A stretch of DNA of 14,627 nt from Synechococcales cyanobacterium 340R_concoct_173_sub (lineage in GTDB: Bacteria; Cyanobacteriota; Cyanobacteriia; Leptolyngbyales; Leptolyngbyaceae): NCBI GenBank assembly GCA_025354065.1, contig JANXNM010000034.1:1-14627 (forward strand), written 5' to 3'. The position numbers were made by a program, and so were the translations under genes. Of this stretch, positions 7,447-13,978 are shown in pieces. Positions within the stretch are counted from its first letter, which is position 1; every line of letters starts with the position of its first letter. Under the pieces are notes generated by a model that ran no database searches, was not told where the DNA came from, and saw only the letters and a list, made by a program, of their open reading frames with translations.

Positions 7447-8464
7447 AATCCGTTTGAAATAAACTGAGTCTATGGGCATGGACGAGTTGTTCCAACAAGA
7501 AAAGTCCGCCGACTGAATTCCCAATTTCATCAATCGCTGGACTATAGATTGCGATCGCTCCTGCTTTGGGGACGATCGCAATTAATCCCCCGCTCACCCC
7601 AGATTTAATCGGTAGTCCAATCCGCATGGAATATCGACTGGAAGCCTCATATAAGCCACAAGTCATCATTAAACTATTAACAATGTGCTGATTTTCAGAA
7701 GAAATATGGGGATTTGGAAGCGCAATCAGAAGACCTAGACGAACCAAATCTATAACTGTGCCCGATAAACAGCAAATTTGATTATAAGTTTCAATCACTA
7801 AATCAATATTATCGAGATATCCGGCCCGCTTTAGTAAACTTGCGATCGATCGATTCGTCTCATTCCCGAGCGATTCTACTGAAGCCAACATTTCTTCATC
7901 CAGCATCAAGTCGCAACCCCCAGATTTATTGAGCCAATATCGCAAGGATTCACAACGGGACGTTGCAGTATTTCCCGGTAATAACGAGGCTAAAAAAATC
8001 GCCCCACTGTTAATCATGGGATTACGAGGACGGCCCCGATCGGAAGCAAGCTGAGTAATAGAATGAAAGGGTTGGTCAGAGGATTCAATCCCAACTCTCG
8101 AAAAGACCGCATCACGACCCACCCGAGCCAATAGAAAAAGCAACAGAAATGGCTTAATCAAACTCATTAAAACAAACGGTTTAGCGACATCGCCAAGCGC
8201 TATAGATGACGACCAGTCGGTTTGAATGGTAACGGCTAAGAGATCCGGCTGAACCTTAGAAAGACGGGGAATATAAGTCGGGAGTTTACCGAATTGAGCC
8301 TGAACTTGAGTTGCGGTCAGCCATTGCTGTAAATGGGCTGCTGTAATGCTATTTAAACGATCGTGCGCATTTAATAACACATGTCTCGATTCCCATACGT
8401 GATTTGATACATGATTTGATTTCATTATGCTACAAGACGGCAATGTCCGATCGTTTCTATCCAT
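7445..8464 (-). CDS. glsA: Glutaminase, GlsA family (L-glutamine to L-glutamate and ammonia)
   Basis: A 339-residue member of the serine-dependent glutaminase family (beta-lactamase-like fold), which hydrolyses glutamine to glutamate and ammonia in the cytosol. Compared with E. coli YbaS/YneH, active-site positions are kept: Ser101 and Lys104 (the SxxK pair), Asn152 in NPMINSGAI, Glu197, Asn204, Tyr227, Tyr272 in CGLYEAS, and SGV 288-290 in KSGVSGGLIAIVP. Spacing from Ser101 to Asn152 is 51, as in E. coli. The SxxK motif sits in an unusually hydrophobic stretch (MSLIKPFLLLFLL). The N-terminus (about 1-35) is extra; an internal ATG (residue 14) is a possible alternative start. The ATG at 8464 lies only 3 nt after the stop of the upstream membrane-protein gene, so the two are probably one operon. 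It may recycle glutamine nitrogen. Confidence 0.88.
   Translation of the reverse strand: MDRNDRTLPSCSIMKSNHVSNHVWESRHVLLNAHDRLNSITAAHLQQWLTATQVQAQFGKLPTYIPRLSKVQPDLLAVTIQTDWSSSIALGDVAKPFVLMSLIKPFLLLFLLARVGRDAVFSRVGIESSDQPFHSITQLASDRGRPRNPMINSGAIFLASLLPGNTATSRCESLRYWLNKSGGCDLMLDEEMLASVESLGNETNRSIASLLKRAGYLDNIDLVIETYNQICCLSGTVIDLVRLGLLIALPNPHISSENQHIVNSLMMTCGLYEASSRYSMRIGLPIKSGVSGGLIAIVPKAGAIAIYSPAIDEIGNSVGGLFLLEQLVHAHRLSLFQTD
8396..8419 (-). repeat. 12-bp tandem repeat in the glutaminase N-terminus
   Basis: Two adjacent 12-bp units (8408-8419 and 8396-8407), identical at 11 of 12 positions, encode Ser-Asn-His-Val twice at residues 16-23 of the glutaminase. They fall in the poorly conserved N-terminal extension, so copy number may vary between strains. 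Confidence 0.8.
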
Positions 8465-8467
8465 CCT

Positions 8468-8920
8468 CTAATCTTGTCCGTCGAACGGCTGAATCCACTG
8501 AGTCTTCAGAGCAAAATCTAACAATAATGCGGCGATCCCAAACATGACAAAGCTCTCCACAATGGCAATCCCTACCGCCCAAAGATTTTCGTGGTAAACC
8601 CAAAAAAGTTCAGCTTGAGCTAGTCCACGAACTAATGCAAAGGCTCCGATCGCGCCAGATTTTAAATGTTCATCCTGGCCTTGGCTGACTAAATGACGAT
8701 AGGTAATGCCAAAAAGTCCACCGGAAAAACCTGCTATAGAGACATCCAATGCGATCGTGGGCAGATGCATAAATTCAGGATTAACCACTGCGCCAATACC
8801 TGCGATCGCAGCGATCGCGAGTCCACTGAGGATGCCTGCTTTGACAGATTCAAGGCGTTCATATTGCTTATAGTCATCGTTGTTGTGATGCTTGCGATCA
8901 GATTCTTGCTTCGTTCTCAC
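8468..8920 (-). CDS. Four-helix integral membrane protein, unknown function
   Basis: A 150-residue protein with a charged, His/Asn-rich N-terminus (1-25) and four likely membrane helices (about 26-46, 55-75, 88-104 and 112-137). Small residues (Gly, Ala) dominate the first two. I do not recognise a named family; the small multi-pass form is typical of conserved cyanobacterial proteins of unknown role. The start is a GTG at 8920, chosen because AGG lies 6 nt upstream; a nearby ATG is out of frame and no other start is available before residue 51. It lies 3 nt before the glutaminase gene, so the products may act together, for example in membrane-linked glutamine or ammonium handling, but that is only from context. 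It is divergent from petN with a 69-bp gap. A doublet of HIP1 sites falls in the first helix. Confidence 0.72.
   Translation of the reverse strand: MRTKQESDRKHHNNDDYKQYERLESVKAGILSGLAIAAIAGIGAVVNPEFMHLPTIALDVSIAGFSGGLFGITYRHLVSQGQDEHLKSGAIGAFALVRGLAQAELFWVYHENLWAVGIAIVESFVMFGIAALLLDFALKTQWIQPFDGQD
8802..8818. repeat. HIP1 octamer doublet
   Basis: Two perfect GCGATCGC octamers (8802-8809 and 8811-8818) are separated by one base within the sequence coding for the first membrane helix of the neighbouring protein. HIP1 is over-represented in many cyanobacteria. Other perfect copies in the window start at 68, 4611, 4938, 5538, 7551 and 14501. Confidence 0.95.
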
Positions 8921-8989
8921 TCGTCACCTGACATCCTGTTATGATGATTACTAATGTTTGTTGTGTATTGTAAGCGAGCCATTAAGACT

Positions 8990-9079
8990 ATGGATATTTT
9001 GTCGTTAGGTTGGGCAGGAATGTTTGCAGTATTTACCTTTTCGATCGCCATGGTCGTCTGGGGCCGCAACGGGATTTAA
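8990..9079 (+). CDS. petN: Cytochrome b6f complex subunit 8 (PetN)
   Basis: A 29-residue protein, [20 protein letters not shown] followed by MVVWGRNGI. It matches the very conserved PetN pattern (MDILTLGW at the start, [11 protein letters not shown] at the end). PetN is one of the four single-helix subunits around the edge of the cytochrome b6f dimer in the thylakoid and is needed for complex stability. The length is exactly that expected. The ATG at 8990 gives the conserved MDIL start. It is divergent from the membrane-protein gene (69-bp gap) and is followed after 6 nt by another short gene, probably on the same transcript ending at the hairpin at 9276-9312. petB of the same complex lies at the other end of the window. 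Confidence 0.95.
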   Translation: MDILSLGWAGMFAVFTFSIAMVVWGRNGI

Positions 9080-9085
9080 AGCTTC

Positions 9086-9232
9086 ATGAGTAGTTCACTG
9101 TTCACGACGCTTGAGTTGATCGCTGCTGTGTTAATGGGATCCATTACGGTTGGAGTAATCTACATTACTACGTCCGAATGGCGCGATCGTCGTCGCCGAG
9201 AAGATGAAGCTCGCAAAGCACGACGGCGATAA
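9086..9232 (+). CDS. 48-aa single-pass membrane protein with Arg-rich tail, linked to petN
   Basis: MSSSLFTTLELIAAVLMGSI continues with TVGVIYITTSEW and a tail of alternating basic and acidic residues (RDRRRREDEARKARRR). Residues about 8-28 form one membrane helix; the last 18 residues form a highly charged, net-positive helix likely on the cytosolic (stromal) side by the positive-inside rule. It starts 6 nt after the petN stop and ends 43 nt before a strong terminator, so it is probably co-transcribed with petN. The shape resembles small accessory subunits of photosynthetic complexes, but I do not recognise the family and no ribosome binding site is obvious. Codons and the HIP1-like GCGATCG inside it fit the host genome. 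Confidence 0.7.
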   Translation: MSSSLFTTLELIAAVLMGSITVGVIYITTSEWRDRRRREDEARKARRR

Positions 9233-9275
9233 TCCCAAGCAATCAAGTTACGGCTTAAATTATCAGACCATCAAC

Positions 9276-9312
9276 AAAAAGCCCCGATCGGAAATTTCGA
9301 TTGGGGCTTTTT
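9276..9312. terminator. Bidirectional intrinsic terminator (petN unit / amt)
   Basis: The arms AAAAAGCCCCGATCG (9276-9290) and CGATTGGGGCTTTTT (9298-9312) pair over 15 positions with one non-Watson-Crick position and a 7-nt loop. Five T residues end the hairpin on both strands. It lies between the 48-aa gene (plus) and the amt stop (minus), so it can end both converging transcripts. Confidence 0.9.
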
Positions 9313-9335
9313 GAGTTCAATCTAAATCCAGAGGC

Positions 9336-10841
9336 TTACTTCACTTGGGCAAACCCAGATGCCAGTTCATCACCATAAGCTTCTTCACCATGCGCGTTGA
9401 TATCGAGACCTTGGTATTCCTCTTCTTCCTTCGCACGCAACGGCATAACAAAGCTCAAGAGCTTCAGAATGACAAAGGTTCCAACGCCTGCCAAAACGTA
9501 GGTTATAACCACTGCAATGATCTGAGTAACGATTTGGTTCGCGTTTCCATCGACCAAACCTAGGGATACCAGTTTACCTGCCGGATCCTTACCCAAGATG
9601 AGAGGGTTAACAGCATTGGTTGCAAACACGCCAGTCAAGATCGCACCGATCGTTCCGCCTACACCGTGAACTGGGAAGGTATCTAGCGAATCATCAAACT
9701 GCATTTTGGCTTTCAAGCTAACGGCAAAGAAACAAGCCGTTGAAGTTAGCGCGCCAATCAACAATGCTGCCATAGGCGTAACGAATCCAGCACCGGGCGT
9801 AATGCCAACGAGTCCAGCAACCGCACCTGTCGCCACACCAACCGCCGTTGGTTTGCCCCGAAGCACCCACTCCAGAATCACCCAAACGAGTGCCGCCGCC
9901 GAAGCCGAGATTTGAGTTGCGATAAAAGCACTGGTCGCCAGCCCATTTGAACCCAATGCACTACCGCCGTTAAAGCCAAACCAACCAAACCAAAGCAATC
10001 CAGCACCTAAGAGGATGTAAGGAACGTTGTGGGGAGGAGCGGGTTGGTTCGGATAGGTCTTACGTGGACCAATCATCCAGGATGCCACTAATGCCGAGAC
10101 ACCAGAACTGATGTGAACAACTGTTCCGCCTGCAAAGTCCAACGCGCCCAAGCCACCATTGACACCCAAGAAGCCACCAACACCCCACACCATGTGAGCA
10201 AAAATTGGATATAGGATGCCAGCCCAGAGGACCATAAACCAGAAGTATGCTTTGAAGCTGGTACGCTCAACGATCGCCCCAGAGATCAAAGCAGGCGTGA
10301 TGATTGCAAACATCATTTGATACACCGCAAAGAGCTGGTGAGGAATCGTGGAGGCATAGGTTCCAGCCCCTTCAGTTGGGCTACCCTTGACTGCATCGAT
10401 GACAAAAGCGCCAATGTTCCCCAAGCTTGCTAGGACATCTTTAGATATGTAGTATCCCGCATCTGTTTTGACGTTGTTGAAGAACGCCCACTCAAATCCA
10501 CCAATGAACTTATTACCGGGAGCAAATGACAGGCTGTAGCCCCACAGCGTCCAGATTACGCCCACAATGCCCATCATGATGAAGCTCATCATCATTGTGT
10601 TTAGGACGTGTTTAGAGCGGACAAAACCGCCATAAAAGAACGCAAGGCCGGGAGTCATCAACAACACCAAAGCCGCAGAAACAAGCATCCAAGCCGTATC
10701 TGCACTGTTTTGAGCAGTACCCGCCGCTGCCGCTGCCGCTTCCACGGGAGTCGGGTCAGCCGCCCAAGTCACATCTCCCACCATGGGGACAAGTAGCAAC
10801 GCAATCGTCACCAAGCCTATTTTAGAAATAAAATTCAACAC
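9336..10841 (-). CDS. amt: Ammonium transporter (Amt family)
   Basis: An inner-membrane ammonium channel/transporter. A Sec-type signal ends near TWAAD, then an Ala-rich linker and about eleven membrane helices follow. Family landmarks: MTPGLAFFYGGFVRSKH in the first helix; the outer vestibule and Phe region AVYQMMFAIITPALISGAIVER; DFAGGTVVHISSG with the conserved Asp and first pore His; WFGWFGFNGGS; and DTFPVHGVGGT with the second pore His. The C-terminal cytosolic tail (KEEEEYQGLDINAHGEEAYG) is the region contacted by PII-type regulators in other Amt proteins. The frame opens with GTG at 10862, but GTG at 10841 is preferred because GGAAGG lies 8 nt upstream; this gives 501 aa. It ends at a shared terminator, and a likely NtcA promoter precedes it. 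Regulation by nitrogen status is therefore expected. Confidence 0.94.
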   Translation of the reverse strand: MLNFISKIGLVTIALLLVPMVGDVTWAADPTPVEAAAAAAGTAQNSADTAWMLVSAALVLLMTPGLAFFYGGFVRSKHVLNTMMMSFIMMGIVGVIWTLWGYSLSFAPGNKFIGGFEWAFFNNVKTDAGYYISKDVLASLGNIGAFVIDAVKGSPTEGAGTYASTIPHQLFAVYQMMFAIITPALISGAIVERTSFKAYFWFMVLWAGILYPIFAHMVWGVGGFLGVNGGLGALDFAGGTVVHISSGVSALVASWMIGPRKTYPNQPAPPHNVPYILLGAGLLWFGWFGFNGGSALGSNGLATSAFIATQISASAAALVWVILEWVLRGKPTAVGVATGAVAGLVGITPGAGFVTPMAALLIGALTSTACFFAVSLKAKMQFDDSLDTFPVHGVGGTIGAILTGVFATNAVNPLILGKDPAGKLVSLGLVDGNANQIVTQIIAVVITYVLAGVGTFVILKLLSFVMPLRAKEEEEYQGLDINAHGEEAYGDELASGFAQVK

Positions 10842-10991
10842 GCTCACAACCTTCCGAACCACACAAAGAATGATGAAACAAAGAGACTAGAACAGTTCTG
10901 TAATTCTAAACAAAAGTACATAGTTCCCCTTTACGAAACGGGTAGATGATTTTTATTCAGAGATATGGAGAACAAGAAGCCTAATCGTTGA

Positions 10992-11033
10992 ATTTCATCA
11001 ATTATGAAGGAATAATTCTGTATTTTATGATAC
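10992..11033 (-). promoter_or_regulatory. NtcA-type promoter of amt
   Basis: GTA-N8-TAC occurs perfectly at 11020-11033 (GTATCATAAAATAC read towards amt). Exactly 22 nt further on lies TGAAAT (10992-10997), a four-of-six match to a -10 box. This is the classic layout of NtcA-activated cyanobacterial promoters, with the site centred near -41.5 and a start near 10985, giving a leader of about 140 nt. The -10 hexamer departs from TAN3T at its second base. No other perfect GTA-N8-TAC was seen in this upstream region. Confidence 0.75.
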
Positions 11034-11270
11034 ATTTCGATCCTCACCTGACAGAGCTTCATGCGGACTCTGGCCGGGGGCACGGCTTTCAGTTTAATTT
11101 ATTCGCAAGTATTTTCTTGTAAATTTCACAACACATTGAATCTGTTAGTTACGTAAATCTGCAGAGAGTGATTCACATAACAGGACTGATTGCAGATTCA
11201 AACGATCGTTGTATTGAGAGTATTTGGGTAGTTGAGACTATTTGGAGTTGATGAAGGAGAATACAAAATC

Positions 11271-11298
11271 AAAAAACCTGGGATCATAAATTCCCAGG
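11271..11298 (-). terminator. Intrinsic terminator, minus strand, downstream of pcyA
   Basis: CCTGGGA (11277-11283) and TCCCAGG (11292-11298) form a perfect 7-bp GC-rich stem with an 8-nt loop. Read on the minus strand the stem is followed directly by six T residues and then GATTTTG. There is no T-tract on the plus strand. It would stop transcripts coming from pcyA, or from an unseen small RNA start between 11299 and 11504, before they enter the amt promoter. Confidence 0.85.
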
Positions 11299-11504
11299 CT
11301 AATAGTAACTGAATGTTAATGAATATCGTATTGATCGTAGTAGTGAATCGTTTTTTTGTTGCTAGGACGGTGCGGTTACTTAATCTCTATTGGCTCCATA
11401 AAATAAGTCGATGAGTTTCGATCGTGATTTTTGGGAAATGGCTTAACAGCTTAGACTTTAGTCCATGACTTGGATCATTTATTAGAGTGAAGTCAAGACA
11501 AGTC

Positions 11505-12242
11505 TTAAGATGGTGCATTGGCCATATCAAAAAGAACAGTGGTCATATAACGATCGGCCCAAGCGGTTCCAAAGGCTTTTTCTAAGACCCGTCTCGTCTT
11601 GTCATTTTCCTGTTGACGCGTACAGTAGTAGCTCTGGGCCGCCACAATTTCATCGCTGCGTTCGGGGGTGGGCGGAGTATTAACGGCCAGGTGACAGTGA
11701 AGTTCTAAATATTGGGTGACGCGATTGACGAAGCTGAGTTCTTCCTCGGCTCCGTCGGGATGGATAAACAGGCAATGGGGGGAAAAAATATCGCCCCACA
11801 TCGGAAACGTGCGCACCTTTTTGAATTCGGAGTCAGGTAATGCTTCTAGCGCTTCACTGTAGGATAATGGAAGTGTCCGATCGCCGCTGATGGGAGAAAG
11901 ATCTGCAATAGCCATGCTGATTCCTGCTCGTCCCGCGACTAAATCAACCCCAAACATCGGTAGTGCATACTCCGATCGGGGAAACATAACACAATGGAGA
12001 ATATCTAGACCGTTACCGATTTTGGCCAGTTCTAAATGCAGCTTACGAAACTGAGGCGTTTGGTAACACTTGTTCTCAATTACAAGCCGCTCTCCCTCCA
12101 TCCGACCTTCTACATAACCCAAATCTTCAGGCAGAAAATAGGGTTTTAAATCCAGGGATTCGGTCCAGATAGCATCGATGCGATCGGCCAATTGGCGGAT
12201 CGTCGGGTTCTGTTCATGGCGAAGCGAAGTGGCAAGAGTCAT
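11505..12242 (-). CDS. pcyA: Phycocyanobilin:ferredoxin oxidoreductase (PcyA)
   Basis: PcyA reduces biliverdin IX-alpha by four electrons from ferredoxin to phycocyanobilin, the chromophore of phycobilisomes and cyanobacterial phytochromes. The sequence keeps long blocks of the family: [41 protein letters not shown], and near the C-terminus [20 protein letters not shown]. Residues matching Synechocystis Glu76, His88 and Asp105 are Glu71, His83 and Asp100 (numbered from the ATG at 12242), so the active site is complete. That ATG gives 245 residues, the usual length (about 245-250); an upstream in-frame ATG at 12287 would add 15 residues ([10 protein letters not shown]...) without family support, and neither start has a clear ribosome binding site. 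The gene is soluble and cytosolic by sequence. It is divergent from a kinase gene and is followed after 206 nt by an intrinsic terminator. Confidence 0.95.
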   Translation of the reverse strand: MTLATSLRHEQNPTIRQLADRIDAIWTESLDLKPYFLPEDLGYVEGRMEGERLVIENKCYQTPQFRKLHLELAKIGNGLDILHCVMFPRSEYALPMFGVDLVAGRAGISMAIADLSPISGDRTLPLSYSEALEALPDSEFKKVRTFPMWGDIFSPHCLFIHPDGAEEELSFVNRVTQYLELHCHLAVNTPPTPERSDEIVAAQSYYCTRQQENDKTRRVLEKAFGTAWADRYMTTVLFDMANAPS

Positions 12243-12309
12243 GGCAGGTGTCAAGGTGCAGTAAAGTCTGAACTTATCCTTAACCATACCGTTTGGTGAG
12301 GGCAGATTC

Positions 12310-12337
12310 TACAGTACAAACGACTGTAACAAATTAC
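12310..12337. promoter_or_regulatory. Nested inverted repeats between pcyA and the kinase gene
   Basis: TACAGT (12310-12315) and ACTGTA (12323-12328) are perfect inverted repeats with a 7-nt spacer. Overlapping them, GTAA (12326-12329) and TTAC (12334-12337) flank CAAA. Both sit in the short divergent region and could be an operator for either gene. They do not fit the NtcA pattern (spacing 6, not 8) or the published cyanobacterial LexA box. Confidence 0.3.
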
Positions 12338-12376
12338 GATCAATATCTCTTTATAGTGCTCTAAGGACATCAACTC

Positions 12377-13186
12377 ATGGCTGGCCAACTTCTGGGCGAT
12401 CGGTACGAAGTCGAGAAACAACTGGGAAAGCAGGCTGGACGCTGGACGTTGAGGGCGCGAGATATGGTTACGGGGGATCAGGTGGTGGTGAAGCTATTGT
12501 TTGTGGACGATGAACTGGATCCAGAAGATCTGAAGCTATTTGGTCGAGAAGTTCAGACGCTCCAGACTATTAATCATCCTTGTGTGCCGAAATTTTTAGC
12601 CTATTTTGAAGAATCTCTGCCGACCAGTCAGGCAATAGCCTTGGTCCAATCCTACGTCCCTGGCATGTCACTTCAGAAAATACTCGATCGGGGCCGCGTA
12701 TTTACCGAAGATGAGGCCCAGAAAATGGCAGTTGTTCTCCTCAAAATCATTGGCCATCTCCATAGCCATAATCCGCCTATTCTCCATCGAGATCTTAAGC
12801 CCAGCAGCATTGTCTTAGGTCAAGATCGTCGCCCTCATTTGGTCGATTTTGGGACAGTAAAGACGTTAAAGAGCTTGGAAACGGTAAATTTCACCATTGT
12901 GGGCACCTATGGTTATATGCCTCCAGAGCAATTCAGCGGACGGACGGTCTTAGCCTCGGATCTCTACAGTTTGGGAATGACCTTAATTGCCATGCTGACT
13001 GGCAAAGCACCAACAGAACTACCTCGTAAAGATGGCTATTACGATCTGAGCAGTGTTTGCGTCAGCGATGCATTTACAACATGGCTCCAGCAAATTACAG
13101 CAACCAATCTTAATCGTCGGTTACGATCGGTGGATGAGGCGCTTGAGGCGCTTGAAGCATTAAAGACTGCGGATATAGATGTTTAA
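12377..13186 (+). CDS. Serine/threonine protein kinase, single soluble kinase domain
   Basis: A 269-residue Hanks-type kinase with no extra domain or membrane segment. Motifs in order: a degenerate nucleotide loop LGKQAGRWTLRAR (16-28), Lys39 in VVVKLL, Glu58 in FGREVQ, HRD 137-139 with Lys141, DFG 157-159, MPPEQ 181-185 for APE, and Asp195 in SDLYSLG. Two departures stand out: the loop lacks the second glycine of GxGxxG, and the Mg-binding Asn of HRDxKPxN is Ser144 (HRDLKPSSI). The LGKxAGRxTLLAR style of loop is common in cyanobacterial kinases. AAGGA lies 9 nt before the ATG and supports this start. The substrate is unknown; it is divergent from pcyA and converges on the M50 protease gene. 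A 9-bp in-frame repeat (GAGGCGCTT twice) encodes EALEAL near the C-terminus. Confidence 0.9.
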   Translation: MAGQLLGDRYEVEKQLGKQAGRWTLRARDMVTGDQVVVKLLFVDDELDPEDLKLFGREVQTLQTINHPCVPKFLAYFEESLPTSQAIALVQSYVPGMSLQKILDRGRVFTEDEAQKMAVVLLKIIGHLHSHNPPILHRDLKPSSIVLGQDRRPHLVDFGTVKTLKSLETVNFTIVGTYGYMPPEQFSGRTVLASDLYSLGMTLIAMLTGKAPTELPRKDGYYDLSSVCVSDAFTTWLQQITATNLNRRLRSVDEALEALEALKTADIDV

Positions 13187-13190
13187 ATCA

Positions 13191-13214
13191 AGATTTTAAG
13201 TCCAGATTTTAAGT
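13191..13214 (+). repeat. 11-bp direct repeat after the kinase gene
   Basis: AGATTTTAAGT occurs at 13191-13201 and 13204-13214, in the 45-bp gap between the convergent kinase and protease genes. A 10-bp palindrome ATCTTAAGAT follows over the protease stop codon. No terminator-like stem was found here. Confidence 0.7.
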
Positions 13215-13231
13215 TGGCCGCTGATCGAATC

Positions 13232-13852
13232 TTAAGATAGGAACACAATAATAGTCTCAATCATGGTGGACGACACAAGACCTATACCCACACCAACGGC
13301 TGGAATACTGAAGATAGCAAACATCAAAAACATGCTTATTTCAGGCGTTGCAAGTGCCTTGAGCTGGGGGAAAAGCTCGCTGTAAACATGAAAGCCATCT
13401 AGAGGTGGTACGGGAAGCATATTGAGTGCAAACAGAGAAAAGTTGATTTGAGCCGCCATCATACAAAATTCTTCACTAATCATCGTTGCTCCGCTGCGCG
13501 CCCTGACCACAGCAAGTAATACCGCTACAGTTCCCAAGATTAAATTCGAGAGTGGACCCGCAAGAGAAACCGCAATATCACTCCAACGAGCATGACGAAA
13601 TTTAGAGGGAGTCACGGGCATTAATCCCCAAGCCATACCCGAAACGCAAAGAAAAATAATGGAAGTCCAGCCCATATGAATAATCGGATTCGGCGTAATG
13701 TGGCCAGAGGTCTTAGGCGTATCGTCCCCTTGAGAAATCGCGGCAACACCGTGGGCCAGTTCGTGGATGACAATCGAACCGATAATAATGATGATGTAAC
13801 GTCCAAAAAATATAGGATTCCGAAATAATTGATAGATAAAAAGATTCTGCAT
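13232..13852 (-). CDS. Site-2-type intramembrane metalloprotease (peptidase M50)
   Basis: An M50 zinc protease with catalytic HELAH at residues 30-34 in the first membrane helix and the second metal site NMLPVPPLDG (144-153, Asp152) in a later helix. About six hydrophobic segments are visible (about 18-38, 59-80, 91-118, 133-150, 170-190 and the C-terminus). There is no PDZ domain or CBS pair, so it belongs with the small, rhomboid-sized S2P homologues, some of which cut membrane-bound anti-sigma factors or signal-peptide remnants; the target here is unknown. The frame runs back to a TTG at 13897, but the ATG at 13852 gives a natural start (MQNLFIYQLF) with 206 residues, and the added 15 residues look unconserved. 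No ribosome binding site is clear. It converges on the kinase gene and is divergent from truB. Confidence 0.87.
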   Translation of the reverse strand: MQNLFIYQLFRNPIFFGRYIIIIIGSIVIHELAHGVAAISQGDDTPKTSGHITPNPIIHMGWTSIIFLCVSGMAWGLMPVTPSKFRHARWSDIAVSLAGPLSNLILGTVAVLLAVVRARSGATMISEEFCMMAAQINFSLFALNMLPVPPLDGFHVYSELFPQLKALATPEISMFLMFAIFSIPAVGVGIGLVSSTMIETIIVFLS

Positions 13853-13978
13853 GGGGTGTTGCGGCTTAGGAGATCTATTGTCCACTGGCGAGATCAATGT
13901 TTGGTTATTATCTCCGATCGTTCTGGTTTAAACTAATTTTCGCTTGCCTCAGTATTTAGATTTGACGATTTAAGCTTT

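Larger units (their letters stand above)
10863..11504. other. 640-bp non-coding region between amt and pcyA
   Basis: No coding frame of useful length occurs on either strand. The part next to amt holds the NtcA promoter and leader. At 11066-11085 there is a short GC-rich stretch (GGCCGGGGGCACGG) that can form only a 4-bp stem. A strong minus-strand terminator lies at 11271-11298. The 206 bp between it and the pcyA stop are AT-rich and unexplained: long 3' UTR or small RNA. Confidence 0.6.

Noticed and set aside
9345..9915. Plus-strand open frames at 9345-9563 and 9706-9915
   Set aside because: They lie antisense within the amt coding region and show no domain, signal or ribosome binding site; codon structure of amt explains them.
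11066..11100. GC-rich GGCCGGGGGCACGGC followed by TTTCAGTTT, a possible plus-strand terminator
   Set aside because: The stem is only 4 bp, the T-run is broken, and no plus-strand gene precedes it.
11101..11250. Further NtcA-like sites (GTA-N8-TAA and GTA-N8-TAT) in the amt upstream region
   Set aside because: Each breaks the TAC half-site and lacks a -10 at the proper distance; the perfect box at 11020-11033 is sufficient.
11360..11400. GGACGG in the amt/pcyA gap as a possible glutamine riboswitch (glnA RNA) core
   Set aside because: The other conserved parts of the glnA motif, including the paired CGUUCA and GGAAC elements, are absent, and the position is beyond the terminator from amt.
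12326..12337. GTAACAAATTAC as an NtcA site for pcyA
   Set aside because: The spacer between GTA and TAC is 6, not 8.
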